Source: Lachnospiraceae bacterium | GTDB taxonomy: Bacteria; Bacillota; Clostridia; Lachnospirales; Lachnospiraceae | Length of the DNA: 64,000 nt | Reading direction: 5' to 3' | NCBI GenBank assembly: GCA_004556655.1 | Contig: SFGF01000008.1 | Span: 1 to 64,000 of the forward strand | Shown: positions 9,901 to 18,596 of the stretch, in pieces | Position numbering within the stretch: position 1 is the stretch's first letter | Layout of the letters: each line of letters opens with the position of its first letter | Made by a program: the position numbers and the translations under genes | The notes under the pieces: model-generated | Databases searched by the model: none | What the model was told of the DNA's origin: nothing | What the model saw: only the letters and a program-made list of their open reading frames with translations

Positions 9901-10055
9901 GAACACCGGTAGAGCTTACCTTCGGAAAAGAAGTAAAATCTGTGGTGGAATGCAACATGATGGAGGAAGGAGCAGAACCAGTGGAATTTGCAGGTAATAA
10001 AGCCTCCTTCATGATGAAACCATATGAGATCAAGACACTTAAGGTAACATTTTAA
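6906..10055 (+). CDS. Alpha-mannosidase, glycoside hydrolase family 38
   Basis: The 1049-residue protein, start ATG 6906 after TAGGAGG, has a full-length GH38 layout. An N-terminal beta domain (about 1-230) precedes the GH38 catalytic domain starting at the zinc motif GHTHIDCAWLW (near 240). The nucleophile Asp lies in WLPDVFGYSAALPQ (near 355), a further zinc His in RNQFHDILPGSS (near 580), and C-terminal GH38C beta domains follow. There is no signal peptide, so it is cytoplasmic and should hydrolyse alpha-mannosides imported by the ABC system upstream. All key residues seen are intact. Confidence 0.95.
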   Translation: MVLLKERIGKMLEYLQQQVYPEKMEIPSYKMTRSDERFPDMAHLDTSEWEEFSTKQIWGGHREFYWFETFVTVPEEFAGKCVVYEITTGKEGDWDATNPQFTIFVDGVLRQGLDINHREIILSENAEAGRTYRIILSAFTGDQNFSLRLDSALKVLDRKTEKYYYDLKVPYDTARLLSDEDPAYITIIQAVNESLNLLDMRKEGSKEYYDSLEKAQEYITKEFYEKHCDSEKSPVIYCVGHTHIDCAWLWTLRVTEDKAVRSFSTVLELMKEYPEYVFMSSQPQLYKYVQKNAPEVYEQIKERVKEGRWEPEGGMFVEADCNIASGEALVRQFVHGQRFFKEEFDADNSILWLPDVFGYSAALPQIMQKCGLKYFMTTKISWNEFNKMPCDTFEWEGIDGTRVLTHFVPTRDYDKGAVEGGFETEHYTTYNGYINPTQMKGAWKRYGQKYLNDEVLCCFGFGDGGGGPTKDMLENQRRLEKGIPGVPRTKMATSKEFFEDLDHNVRGKKYLPTWVGELYLEYHRGTYTSMARNKKYNRKSEFAYQNEEMYAVLDSQNAGGEYPAEKLHEGWEVILRNQFHDILPGSSIKEVYDDSKEEYEGILAKNREMTGKTLAHIAENINAPKHSLVVYNPNSAPAFDLAEFTLPEGIVAPAVYDGDEKLAVQKTAEGTYVFFAAGVPGKGYKTYIVKEETDTADVTSMNVSTSLMENDFFVVEYNEKGQFARIYDKKAEREVLKPGQAGNVIISYEDRPHNYDAWDVNNYYKEKSWDIDQVSAMEVVENGPVRACVKVERPYLDSVITQYIYLYHDIPRIDIRNVIDWKEHQIFVKDYFPIDVHTNEATFDIQYGNVKRDTHDNTSWDFAKFEVCHHKWMDVSEDGYGVSMLNDCKYGVSVREGVIGMSMLKSAIYPNPEADKEVHEFTYSIYPHQGDWRTAGTVKQAYQINNPLTSVWKENEEGTLAPEYSMVSSNQDNVVVEVVKKAEDSDDTIIRLYECYNRRTPVELTFGKEVKSVVECNMMEEGAEPVEFAGNKASFMMKPYEIKTLKVTF

Positions 10056-10355
10056 GTATTATGAAATAAAATTGAACAAATAACAGTGCTCCGTTTAAGA
10101 AACAGGACGCTCCCCTTCATCTAACTGCCAACTCCGACTAAAACGCTCAGGAAAGCCTTCGCGTCAAGTCCCCGTAGGCAGTGGATATTCAGGCTCGCTT
10201 GTTCCAATGTTTCTTAAACGGAGCACTGCTTTTGTTCCAGTTTTGTTCACAATACAAAATGGTACCGACTGGTAGAATACAGGTTGTATGATATGGGTGA
10301 TATTACCAGGCATCTATCTGCCTCATCACGTTATAAATCACACGAAACCAACATA
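10056..10355. other. Gene-free 300-bp convergent gap holding a large dyad element
   Basis: The gap lies between the 3' ends of the mannosidase (+) and the AraC gene (-). I see no ORF. Its main content is the 164-base inverted-repeat element described separately. The remainder (10238-10355) shows no promoter or terminator that I can support. Confidence 0.7.
10074..10237. repeat. Long inverted-repeat element, candidate structured RNA or MITE
   Basis: Perfect 21-bp arms (10084-10104 and 10208-10228) are flanked by a further GAACAAA/TTTGTTC pair and enclose about 103 bases. Those contain a second inner pair, ACTGCC (10124-10129) with GGCAGT (10177-10182). The arm-to-arm length and inner structure go beyond a simple terminator, and T runs are poor on both sides. 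It could be a non-coding RNA, a non-autonomous mobile element, or a convergent bidirectional terminator. Confidence 0.6.
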
Positions 10356-11228
10356 TCAATTATCCAATCGATGCAGTTCTCGATATTCTTTCGGTGATAT
10401 TCCATACTCTTTTTTAAATGCCCTGAAAAAGCTGGAATAGTCTTTAAATCCACATCGTGAATATGCTTCGCTGATCTCCATCTGTCCCAAAAGTGCATCC
10501 CTGCATATGGAAAGTCTTTTTTTCGTGATATATTGATGGATGGAAAGTCCGATATTATCCTTAAAAACATGTGCAATATGATATTTACTCACATAAAATT
10601 CATTGGCAAGATGTTCCAGAGAAAGATCTTCATCCAAATGATCTTCAATATATTGAATCAGATTTTCATAAAGACGTCGATTTTCTTTTGGAGTCATCGG
10701 ATGTTCCATCTCATAGATAGTGCGGTTCAGATGAAGGACGAGGTCATTGACACAAAGGTTTACTTTTGCTGCCTTGCCGAATCGGTCGGATTTCAGTTCT
10801 TCAATGAGACGGAATACTTTGGACTGCAGTGCCTGAAATCCGATCACGTCATAATGATAGATATATTTACCGGTAACTGCAACGTGCTGCATCAGATAAC
10901 CATAATCAGGCGAAAGCTCCATCATCTGCTGACAATACTCACGGGTAATCCAGAAAACAAATCTTCGGTAAGGCGTTTCCGGGTTGATGACAGTGACATA
11001 ATGGTGGACATCCGGTGGAAGTACGATCACATCTCCTGGCTGAATCACATATTCTTTTTCAGCAATATGCAAAACCATGTCTCCCTGAAGAAAGAAATAG
11101 AATTCATAATATCTGTGCGCATGACTTTTTACATCGCGGGGTTGACGATCATTATAATAATAAATTTCAAAATCTCTTGATACCATGTATTGTCTGGTAC
11201 TGAAAGGGGTCTGTAGATTTTTATTCAT
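10356..11228 (-). CDS. AraC-family transcriptional regulator with cupin sensor domain
   Basis: The 290-residue protein starts at ATG 11228 after AAGGAG. The N-terminal half is a cupin (AraC_binding) domain with HAHRYYEFYFFLQGD and a PGDVIVLPPDVHHY strand pair, the usual sugar-sensing fold. The C-terminal ~100 residues hold two helix-turn-helix motifs (LEHLANEFYVSKYHIAHVFK; YSRCGFKDYSSFFRAFKKEYG). It lies downstream of uxaA-uxaB on the same strand with a 184-base gap, so it may be separately transcribed. The target could be the uronate locus or the mannosidase locus; the sequence does not decide. Confidence 0.88.
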   Translation of the reverse strand: MNKNLQTPFSTRQYMVSRDFEIYYYNDRQPRDVKSHAHRYYEFYFFLQGDMVLHIAEKEYVIQPGDVIVLPPDVHHYVTVINPETPYRRFVFWITREYCQQMMELSPDYGYLMQHVAVTGKYIYHYDVIGFQALQSKVFRLIEELKSDRFGKAAKVNLCVNDLVLHLNRTIYEMEHPMTPKENRRLYENLIQYIEDHLDEDLSLEHLANEFYVSKYHIAHVFKDNIGLSIHQYITKKRLSICRDALLGQMEISEAYSRCGFKDYSSFFRAFKKEYGISPKEYRELHRLDN

Positions 11229-11412
11229 GAGATATCTCCTTAATGTAGATGGAAATGTTTCATTTATCTTAGCATATTTTCAGAATGATGAAAACTAAAC
11301 ATTAAAAAATCCCTTGGACATCAGTCACCATTGCACCTATGATTTTTCAATCATAAATGTGACAGCATTGATTAGAGGAAGATTGTATCATGGCTGCAAA
11401 GTTAGGTAATGG

Positions 11413-12915
11413 TTAAAGGCATTCTTTCATTACTTCGTAAGTTCCGTTTTGCTCTATTTTTTCCAGCGTGTCAGCAACAGTTTCAGCAAAACCATCAATA
11501 TTTGTTAAATCTTCTCCCCAGAAATGTTCATTTGAACATACGGCATAAGCCAGCTGACGGGAAGTGTCATTTTTATGTGTAAGATAAAATTCAAGAACAG
11601 CCTGATCATCAGAAATCGTGTAGCTATCACCATTCGGACGTATAGCAGCAAGTCCAGTATTGGTTATTTCCTTTCCATTGCGATAAAAAGCCACATAAAG
11701 AGCAAAAGATACAGTCAGACATTTTGGAAGTTTTCCTGTATTTTTGAAATAATCTTTTACAGTCGGAAGTACTCTTGCTTTCCACTTGGAAGTGGAGTTT
11801 AAAGAAATAGATAGCAAAGCATGGTCAATAAACGGATTTTTAAAACGTTCTGTTACAGAATGTGCAAAGCTCTCCAGTTCATTTTTTGGAAGCGTGAGTG
11901 TAGGAATAATTTCATTATAGATTGCTTTATTCATGAATCCACAGATTACTTCGTCTGCCATGCAGTCACGAACAATGTCCTGTCCTGCCAGATAAGCACC
12001 CAGAACCATTGAAGTGTGTGCACCATTTAAAATACGAACTTTTCGCTGTTTATAAGGCTTATGATTGTCTGTGATCAAAACAGGAAGCCCAGCTTTGGCA
12101 AATGGAAGTTCGTCTTTTAACCATTCAGGTCCTTCGATAACCCAGAAGCCAAAAACTTCACCGGTGTTGAGCACATTATCTTCATAGCCATTGGCTTTAT
12201 TCAGCGCATTGGCTTCACTTTTTGGATATCCGGTTACGATACGGTCAACCAGTGTGGAGCAAAAGAGATTTTCTTCATTGAGCCATTGGATAAAGTCATC
12301 TCCCAGATTCCACTGTGTGGCATATTTAAGAACGCAGTCTTTCAGTACTTTTCCGTTGTCATCAATCAGTTCACAGGGAAGGATTACAAAACCTTTGCCA
12401 TTTTCACCGCCTAATTTTTCAAAACGGCGGTACAGGAACTGTGTCAGTTTTCCCGGATAGCTTGCTGCCGGTTTGTCTGTAAACTGACAGGAAGGATCGT
12501 AGACGATACCGGCTTCTGTGGTATTACTGGTAATATATCGAAGCTCTGGGTTGTCGGCACAGACCATCATTGCTTCGTAATCACTGTAAGCATTCATACA
12601 ACGGCTTACACAGGAAATAATCCGTCTGTCATTGACTCTCTTTCCGTTTTCAAAGCCGCGAAGATACAGAGTGTACAGACCTTCCTGTTCGTTTATCAGA
12701 TTTGCCATACTGACAGGAGAATGCTTTGGACGTGGCTGAACAACGGCCACTTTTCCGTTGAAGCCTGTCTTTTCGTTCAGAATATCGATAAAGTAATCTA
12801 CAAAAGCACGTAAGAAATTGCCTTCCCCGAACTGCAGTACCTTCTCATGGGCATTTTCCAGCAGATAACCATCGTAATTTTGCTCTTTTAAAATCTCATA
12901 AGATAATCTTTTCAT
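11413..12915 (-). CDS. uxaB: Tagaturonate reductase (altronate oxidoreductase)
   Basis: The enzyme reduces D-tagaturonate to D-altronate with NADH in galacturonate breakdown. The 500-residue length and the mannitol-dehydrogenase-family pattern fit UxaB: an N-terminal Rossmann segment near QFGEGNFLRAFVDYF, then TSNTTEAGIVYDP, and a catalytic domain with VRILNGAHTSMVLGAYLAG. It follows uxaA by 15 bases on the same strand, so the two are co-transcribed, and works on the product of UxaC encoded across the divergent promoter. No signal peptide. Confidence 0.93.
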   Translation of the reverse strand: MKRLSYEILKEQNYDGYLLENAHEKVLQFGEGNFLRAFVDYFIDILNEKTGFNGKVAVVQPRPKHSPVSMANLINEQEGLYTLYLRGFENGKRVNDRRIISCVSRCMNAYSDYEAMMVCADNPELRYITSNTTEAGIVYDPSCQFTDKPAASYPGKLTQFLYRRFEKLGGENGKGFVILPCELIDDNGKVLKDCVLKYATQWNLGDDFIQWLNEENLFCSTLVDRIVTGYPKSEANALNKANGYEDNVLNTGEVFGFWVIEGPEWLKDELPFAKAGLPVLITDNHKPYKQRKVRILNGAHTSMVLGAYLAGQDIVRDCMADEVICGFMNKAIYNEIIPTLTLPKNELESFAHSVTERFKNPFIDHALLSISLNSTSKWKARVLPTVKDYFKNTGKLPKCLTVSFALYVAFYRNGKEITNTGLAAIRPNGDSYTISDDQAVLEFYLTHKNDTSRQLAYAVCSNEHFWGEDLTNIDGFAETVADTLEKIEQNGTYEVMKECL

Positions 12916-12930
12916 GATAGTTCCCCTTTC

Positions 12931-14412
12931 TTATAATGTCACACCCTGTTTGAAAATAGCCATATCATGAAAACCGGCTTCTTCAGATTTTACTTTTTTT
13001 CCAGAAGCCACGGCAATCACATAGTCAAAGAGTTCTTCACCAAGCTCAGATAATGGTTTACCGTTCACCAATGATCCGCAGTTAAAATCAATCCAGTTCT
13101 TCTTGTGCTCATATAGAGGAGTGTTGCTGGATATTTTGACAGTAGGCACAGGGGAAGCAAACGGAGTTCCCCTTCCTGTTGTAAACAGAACAATATGTGC
13201 GCCGGAAGCTGCCAGAGCAGTGGAAGCCACCAGATCATTGCCGGGAGCACTCAGAAGGTTAAGACCTTTCTGACATACAGGTTCTCCATAGGAGAGGACT
13301 CCCTTTACCGGTGCGGAACCGGATTTCTGTGTACATCCCATGGATTTATCTTCCAGAGTGGAGATACCGCCTTTTTTATTGCCTGGAGAGGGGTTTTCAT
13401 AAATCGTCTGGTTGTGTCTTGTAAAATAATTTTTAAAATCATTGATCAGAGAGACTGTTTTTTCAAACAACTCTTCGTTGTCACAGCGGTTCATCAGCAG
13501 AGTTTCCGCACCGAACATCTCAGGAACTTCGGTGAGAATCGTAGTGCCGCCTTTGGAAATCAGCAGATCGGAGAAATGTCCTACAGTGGGATTGGCAGTA
13601 ATACCTGACAGCCCATCAGAACCGCCACATTTCATGCCGATGATCAGTTCACTGCAGCTGATCGGCTCCCGGTGAAAGTTGCTGGCATATTCGGCCAGTT
13701 CGGTGATCTTGTTCAGTGCGTCCTCAATTTCATTTTCAGATTCCTGACATACTAAAAATTTTACCCGATTTTCATCATAGGAACCAATATATTTTTTCAG
13801 TTCCCCGATATTGCTGTTTTCGCAACCCAGTCCAAGCACCAGAACACCGCCTGCATTCGGATGGTTGATCAGATCCGCAAGAATCTGCCGGGTGTGTTCC
13901 TGATCATCTCCCATCTGAGAACAGCCATAGGGATGAGGAAAAGCAGCGATATCATCAATAGTTCCTTTTTTGTAAATCTGCGATTTCCTTTCAATGGCAG
14001 TAGCAATATTGTTTACACAACCAACGGTTGGTATAATCCAGATTTCATTTCTCACACCGACTTTTCCGTCTGATCTTCGGAATCCCTGAAAATATCGCTC
14101 CTCGGTGGGAGTAAGGGGAGAAATCTGTGGAGTGTAAGTATAAGAAAGAAGATCTCCCAGTCCGGTTTTCATATTATGAGTATGAATCCAGCCACCGGGC
14201 TGTATGGCTGTCTTTGTAACACCGATAGGAGAACCATATTTGATAATGGGTTCATTTTCATCCAGAGGACAGAGGGCAAATTTATGCCCCTGGGGAATGT
14301 CTTCTAATAAAGTAATCTTAATTCCGTCAACAGTAAGAACATCTCCAGCGGATAATGGTTTCAAAGCAACTGCTACTTTGTCATCAGGATGAATTTTAAG
14401 AAATGTTTGCAT
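12931..14412 (-). CDS. uxaA: Altronate dehydratase
   Basis: It dehydrates D-altronate to 2-keto-3-deoxygluconate. The protein (493 residues from ATG 14412) has the N-terminal SAF-type domain (FLKIHPDDKVAVALKPL) and the large dehydratase domain with GVRNEIWIIPTVGCVN, FPHPYGCSQ and GMKCGGSDGLSG, all family landmarks. ATG 14424 is also in frame, but AAAGG abuts it directly. Starting at MQTFLKIHP matches the family N-terminus. It is the first gene of uxaA-uxaB and is divergent from lacI, with one operator between its -10 region and its start. Confidence 0.92.
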   Translation of the reverse strand: MQTFLKIHPDDKVAVALKPLSAGDVLTVDGIKITLLEDIPQGHKFALCPLDENEPIIKYGSPIGVTKTAIQPGGWIHTHNMKTGLGDLLSYTYTPQISPLTPTEERYFQGFRRSDGKVGVRNEIWIIPTVGCVNNIATAIERKSQIYKKGTIDDIAAFPHPYGCSQMGDDQEHTRQILADLINHPNAGGVLVLGLGCENSNIGELKKYIGSYDENRVKFLVCQESENEIEDALNKITELAEYASNFHREPISCSELIIGMKCGGSDGLSGITANPTVGHFSDLLISKGGTTILTEVPEMFGAETLLMNRCDNEELFEKTVSLINDFKNYFTRHNQTIYENPSPGNKKGGISTLEDKSMGCTQKSGSAPVKGVLSYGEPVCQKGLNLLSAPGNDLVASTALAASGAHIVLFTTGRGTPFASPVPTVKISSNTPLYEHKKNWIDFNCGSLVNGKPLSELGEELFDYVIAVASGKKVKSEEAGFHDMAIFKQGVTL

Positions 14413-14450
14413 ATACAATAACATCCTTTCTCATCATGAAGATTGTTGAA

Positions 14451-14498
14451 AATGTAAGGGCTTACATTCAAAATACACCTAAAGGAAAACTCCGTCAA
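14451..14498 (-). promoter_or_regulatory. uxaA promoter with LacI-type operator
   Basis: On the minus strand, TTGACG (14493-14498), a 17-base spacer and TATTTT (14470-14475) form a promoter. Just downstream lies the palindrome AATGTAAG-GG-CTTACATT (14451-14468), well placed to block transcription. Confidence 0.8.
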
Positions 14499-14584
14499 CA
14501 TGAATTTGAGAAAAAGAAAAAAACTATAAAAAATGCATAAAATTGGCAAACAAAGATTGTGAAAAATGAGGTGGCGATAGTGGA

Positions 14585-14638
14585 TTGTATTTCTGGAAAT
14601 GAATGATATAATGAAAGAAAGTGTAAGGGCTTACACTT
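14585..14638 (+). promoter_or_regulatory. lacI promoter with second operator copy
   Basis: TTGTAT (14585-14590), 16 bases, then TATAAT (14607-14612). The palindrome AAGTGTAAG-GG-CTTACACTT at 14619-14638 overlaps the expected transcription start. It shares the 14-base core TGTAAGGGCTTACA with the uxaA operator 169 bases away, so the regulator probably represses both divergent operons and itself. Confidence 0.82.
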
Positions 14639-14664
14639 CGAATTTAGAAAAAGGAAGTGAGATT

Positions 14665-15660
14665 GTGAATATCTACGATATTGCAAAACTGGCTGATGTA
14701 TCTATTGCAACAGTATCCAGAGTAGTGAATGACAGTCCAAAGGTCAGTGAAAAGACAAAAGAGAGAGTGCGGAAAGTGATGGAAGAAAACCATTATACGC
14801 CGAATGTATTTGCAAGAGGGCTTGGTTTGAATTCCATGAAGACGGTCGGACTTGTCTGTCCGGATGTATCGGATGATTATATGGCGAAAGCAGTAGCTTA
14901 TCTGGAGAAAAATCTGAGAGGATATGGGTACGATTGTATTCTGTACTGCAGCGGCTATGATGAAGAAGATAAACGTCAGGCTGTGGAACTGATTTTGAAA
15001 AAGCGTATTGATTCGCTTGTACTGATTGGTTCTAATTATGCAGGCGGAATCAATGAAGATGTTTCTTATATAAAGGATGTGGCATCTCAGATTCCGGTGT
15101 TTATGATCAATGGATATATCGATAGTGACAATATTTACTGTGTACTTGCAGATGATTATCAGGCTGTGTACGATGTTACGGAAGAGTTAATTTTTTCTGG
15201 AAGAAAACGGATTCTATTTCTCAGTAATTCGCATTCATTCAGTGCCATTCAGAAAATGAAGGGATATGAGGATGCCTTAAAGCATAATAAAATGCCAGTT
15301 CTTGGGGATTTGAAGTTTTTCACGGAGAATTCAATTCATTATACTAGAGATATGCTGCTTTTACGGAGAGATCTGGATTTTGACAGTGTCATTGCCACAG
15401 AGGATGGGCTTGCTGTTGGTGTGCTTAAATACGCTAAAGCAAGGGGAATTTCTGTGCCGGAAGAGATCAGTGTGGTAGGTTATAACAATTCGGAGCTTTC
15501 TGTCAGTTGTGAGCCTGAACTTACCTCGGTGGATGCCAGAGGTGAAATTTTATGTAAGACAGCAATTGATTCTATGATGGCTTTACTCGGCGGAGAAAAA
15601 ATCAGACAGAAAACAATAGTGAAATGCCATCTTGAAAAACGTTGTACAACTGATTTCTAA
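14665..15660 (+). CDS. LacI-family regulator of the uronate locus
   Basis: GTG 14665 is the start (VNIYDIAKLADVSIATVSRVVN), 7 bases after AAGGAAG. An ATG further upstream (14599) lies before the -10 box and cannot be used. The 331-residue protein has the LacI helix-turn-helix and hinge at residues 1-55 and a periplasmic-binding-protein-like sensor domain afterwards. It heads an operon with the TRAP transporter and uxaC and is divergent from uxaA-uxaB, so the effector is probably a uronate or a pathway intermediate (inference). Confidence 0.93.
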   Translation: MNIYDIAKLADVSIATVSRVVNDSPKVSEKTKERVRKVMEENHYTPNVFARGLGLNSMKTVGLVCPDVSDDYMAKAVAYLEKNLRGYGYDCILYCSGYDEEDKRQAVELILKKRIDSLVLIGSNYAGGINEDVSYIKDVASQIPVFMINGYIDSDNIYCVLADDYQAVYDVTEELIFSGRKRILFLSNSHSFSAIQKMKGYEDALKHNKMPVLGDLKFFTENSIHYTRDMLLLRRDLDFDSVIATEDGLAVGVLKYAKARGISVPEEISVVGYNNSELSVSCEPELTSVDARGEILCKTAIDSMMALLGGEKIRQKTIVKCHLEKRCTTDF

Positions 15661-15698
15661 TCACGAAGGAGTTTAAATAAGTGAAAGGAAATTGAAAA

Positions 15699-16733
15699 AT
15701 GAAAGGCTTAAAAAGAATATGTGCTTTAACCCTCTGTGTGGGGCTTTTTGCGGGAAGTTTGACTGGACTGACCGGATGCGTATCTATAAAGAGTGAGAAG
15801 CGTATCATCCGAATTTCTCATGCACAGTCAGAAACCCATCCGGAACACCTGGGACTTTTAAAATTCAAAGAATATATAGAAGAAAATCTGGGTGATAAAT
15901 ATGAAGTTCAGATTTATCCGAATGAGCTTCTTGGAGGCGCTCAGAAAGCAATTGAGCTGACCCAGACCGGAGCGATTGATTTCGTAGTAGCCGGTACAGC
16001 CAATCTGGAGAATTTTGCGGATGTTTACGAAGTATTCAGTATGCCATATCTGTTTACATCTGAAGCAGCATACCATGAAGTTATGAATGACACGGATTAT
16101 ATGAAACAAGTATATGAGTCTACAGATGCTGCCGGTTTTCGTGTATTAACCTGGTATAATGCCGGAACAAGAAGTTTTTATGCAAAGAAACCAATCTATA
16201 CACCAGAGGATCTGAAAGGTCTGAAAATGCGTGTACAGCAGAGTCCGGCCAGTGTAAATATGGCAAATGCATTTGGTGCAGCCGCATCTCCCATGAGTTT
16301 TGGTGAAGTATATACGGCCATCCAGCAGGGAGTAATAGACGGAGCAGAGAATAATGAACTGGCACTTACAAACAACAAACATGGAGAGGTTGCAAAGTAC
16401 TATTCCTATAATAGACATCAGATGGTTCCGGATATGTTGATTGGCAATTTGAAATTTTTGGAAGGTCTTAGTGATGAAGAATATGAGATCTTTGAAGAAG
16501 CAGCACTTATTTCCACTGAAGAAGAGATGAAATATTGGGATGAGCAGGTGGACGAAGCCAAAGAAATTGCTCAGAATGATATGGGTGTGGAGTTTATTGA
16601 CGTGGATGTACAGGCTTTTAAGGATAAAGTGTCAGGCGTACAGCAGGAGATGCTCGATAATAATCCAGACATTCAGGATTTATATGATCATATTCAGAAA
16701 GTAAATGAAAAATATGCACAGGAGGAAGAATAA
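15699..16733 (+). CDS. TRAP transporter solute-binding protein (DctP family), lipoprotein
   Basis: The 344-residue protein has a signal peptide ending in a lipobox (LTGLTGC). The body shows the TRAP-binding landmarks LKGLKMRVQQSP, with the Arg that contacts a substrate carboxylate, and SFGEVYTAIQQGVIDGAENNE. It captures an organic acid outside the membrane for the DctQ/DctM pair. Placement between the uronate regulator and uxaC points to glucuronate or galacturonate as substrate, and TRAP transporters for uronates are known. Confidence 0.92.
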   Translation: MKGLKRICALTLCVGLFAGSLTGLTGCVSIKSEKRIIRISHAQSETHPEHLGLLKFKEYIEENLGDKYEVQIYPNELLGGAQKAIELTQTGAIDFVVAGTANLENFADVYEVFSMPYLFTSEAAYHEVMNDTDYMKQVYESTDAAGFRVLTWYNAGTRSFYAKKPIYTPEDLKGLKMRVQQSPASVNMANAFGAAASPMSFGEVYTAIQQGVIDGAENNELALTNNKHGEVAKYYSYNRHQMVPDMLIGNLKFLEGLSDEEYEIFEEAALISTEEEMKYWDEQVDEAKEIAQNDMGVEFIDVDVQAFKDKVSGVQQEMLDNNPDIQDLYDHIQKVNEKYAQEEE

Positions 16734-16734
16734 G

Positions 16735-17238
16735 ATGGAAGTATTACACAAAATCCGCAAGGCTATTGATGTTGTCTTAAGTTCCGCATGTGCAGTACTT
16801 TTTGCTGCTATGGTAGTGATTGGAACTTATCAGATTGTAACACGTTTTATATTTAAAAATCCGAGTACTGTATCCGAGGAGCTTCTGACTTACAGTTTTA
16901 CTTGGATGGCACTTCTGGCAAGTGCGCTGGTGTTTGGAAAAAGAGACCATATGCGTATGGGGTTTCTGGCTGACAAGATTGGAAAAGCAGGTCAGAAAGT
17001 GCTGAATATTTTCAGTGAAGTGTTGATTATGCTTCTGGCAGGAAGTGTAATGATTTATGGCGGTGTTACCATTATGGAACTGACTATGACTCAGTCAACA
17101 GCTTCTCTCGGAATTCCGATGGGAGTGGTATATACGATTATACCTCTTTCAGGCTGCCTGATCGTGTTGTATTCCATCCTGAATATCATTGATCTGGTTG
17201 CAGGTGTGGAAGGACAGCAAAGAGAAGTAAAAGAATGA
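16735..17238 (+). CDS. TRAP transporter small permease (DctQ family)
   Basis: ATG 16735 follows AGGAGG near 16722 and lies one base past the dctP stop; an in-frame ATG at 16705 inside dctP is less likely. The 167-residue protein has four hydrophobic segments, the usual DctQ topology, including VLSSACAVLFAAMVVIGTYQ and EELLTYSFTWMALLASALVFG. It forms the membrane complex with DctM encoded next. Confidence 0.9.
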   Translation: MEVLHKIRKAIDVVLSSACAVLFAAMVVIGTYQIVTRFIFKNPSTVSEELLTYSFTWMALLASALVFGKRDHMRMGFLADKIGKAGQKVLNIFSEVLIMLLAGSVMIYGGVTIMELTMTQSTASLGIPMGVVYTIIPLSGCLIVLYSILNIIDLVAGVEGQQREVKE

Positions 17239-17266
17239 TGTTCATAGAAAGGAGTGGGATAACTTT

Positions 17267-18574
17267 ATGAATACTGCATTAGTGTGTGGATTGATTATTT
17301 TAGTTGTATTGGCTGTTCTCCTGATTGCGGGAGTACCGATTGCCGTAGCTTTGGGAATTTCTTCTGTATGTGCGATTCTGCCGATTATGGATACAAGTGT
17401 TGCTGTTTTAACAGGTGCTCAAAGAATCTTTTCTGGAATATCCGTATTTAGTTTGCTGGCAATTCCATTTTTTATTCTGGCTGGTAATATTATGAACAAA
17501 GGTGGAATCGCAGTTCGTCTGATTAATCTGGCAAAAGTGATTACAGGACGTACACCGGGTGCACTGGCACAGACAAACGTTCTGGCAAATATGTTGTTTG
17601 GAGCAATTTCCGGTTCTGGTACAGCTGCTGCATCCGCTATGGGTTCCATCATCGGACCGATAGAGAAAGAAGAAGGATATGATCCGAACTTTTCTGCAGC
17701 TGCCAACATCGCTACTGCACCGACGGGTCTTCTGATTCCTCCCAGTAATGTTATGATTACATTTTCATTGGTCAGCGGAGGTACTTCAGTAGCAGCTCTT
17801 TTTATGGCAGGATATATTCCGGGAATCCTCTGGGGACTGGCCTGTATGCTGGTAATTTTCTGTATAGCGAAAAAACGTGGATATAGAAGTTCTACAAAAT
17901 TTACGGCAAAAGAAAAATTAAATATTTTCCTGCAGGCGCTGCCGTGTCTGCTGCTGATCATCATAGTTATCGGCGGTATCATCGGCGGTATTTTTACGGC
18001 AACCGAAGGGTCTGTTGTAGCTGTAGTGTACAGCCTGTTGCTTTCACTGTTTGGCTATAAATCCATTAAACTAAAAGAGTTGCCTCAGATTCTGAAAGAG
18101 AGTGCAGAGATGACAGGAATCATCATTTTCCTGATCGGTGTATCTTCAATTATGTCATGGGTAATGGCATTTACCAATATTCCTTCACTGGTATCGTCCG
18201 GACTTCTTGCAATCAGCAATAATAAAATCGTAATTCTTCTGATGATTAATGTTCTTCTGCTGATCGTTGGTACTTTTATGGATATGACGCCTGCCTGCCT
18301 GATCTTTACCCCAATCTTCCTTCCGGTATGTCAGACATTGGGTATGGATACTATACATTTTGGAATTATGATGATATTCAACCTTTGTATCGGAACTATC
18401 ACACCTCCGGTTGGAACTACACTATTTGTAGGTGTTAAAGTCGGCGGAGTGAAGATTGAGACAGTATTTAAGCAGCTATTGATATATTTTGCGGCTATCT
18501 TTGCTGTATTGATGCTTGTGACTTATGTACCACAGCTTTCCCTGTGGCTCCCAAGTCTGATGGGTTACGTATAA
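17267..18574 (+). CDS. TRAP transporter large permease (DctM family)
   Basis: This 435-residue, about 12-helix membrane protein is the translocation subunit driven by an ion gradient. Family landmarks include AIPFFILAGNIMNKGG, the ANMLFGAISGSGTAAASAMG loop, and NLCIGTITPPVGTTLF near the C-terminus. Length is normal. It is the third transporter gene, 28 bases after DctQ and 22 before uxaC. Confidence 0.93.
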   Translation: MNTALVCGLIILVVLAVLLIAGVPIAVALGISSVCAILPIMDTSVAVLTGAQRIFSGISVFSLLAIPFFILAGNIMNKGGIAVRLINLAKVITGRTPGALAQTNVLANMLFGAISGSGTAAASAMGSIIGPIEKEEGYDPNFSAAANIATAPTGLLIPPSNVMITFSLVSGGTSVAALFMAGYIPGILWGLACMLVIFCIAKKRGYRSSTKFTAKEKLNIFLQALPCLLLIIIVIGGIIGGIFTATEGSVVAVVYSLLLSLFGYKSIKLKELPQILKESAEMTGIIIFLIGVSSIMSWVMAFTNIPSLVSSGLLAISNNKIVILLMINVLLLIVGTFMDMTPACLIFTPIFLPVCQTLGMDTIHFGIMMIFNLCIGTITPPVGTTLFVGVKVGGVKIETVFKQLLIYFAAIFAVLMLVTYVPQLSLWLPSLMGYV

Positions 18575-18596
18575 TATTATTTGGAGGTATTTGAAA

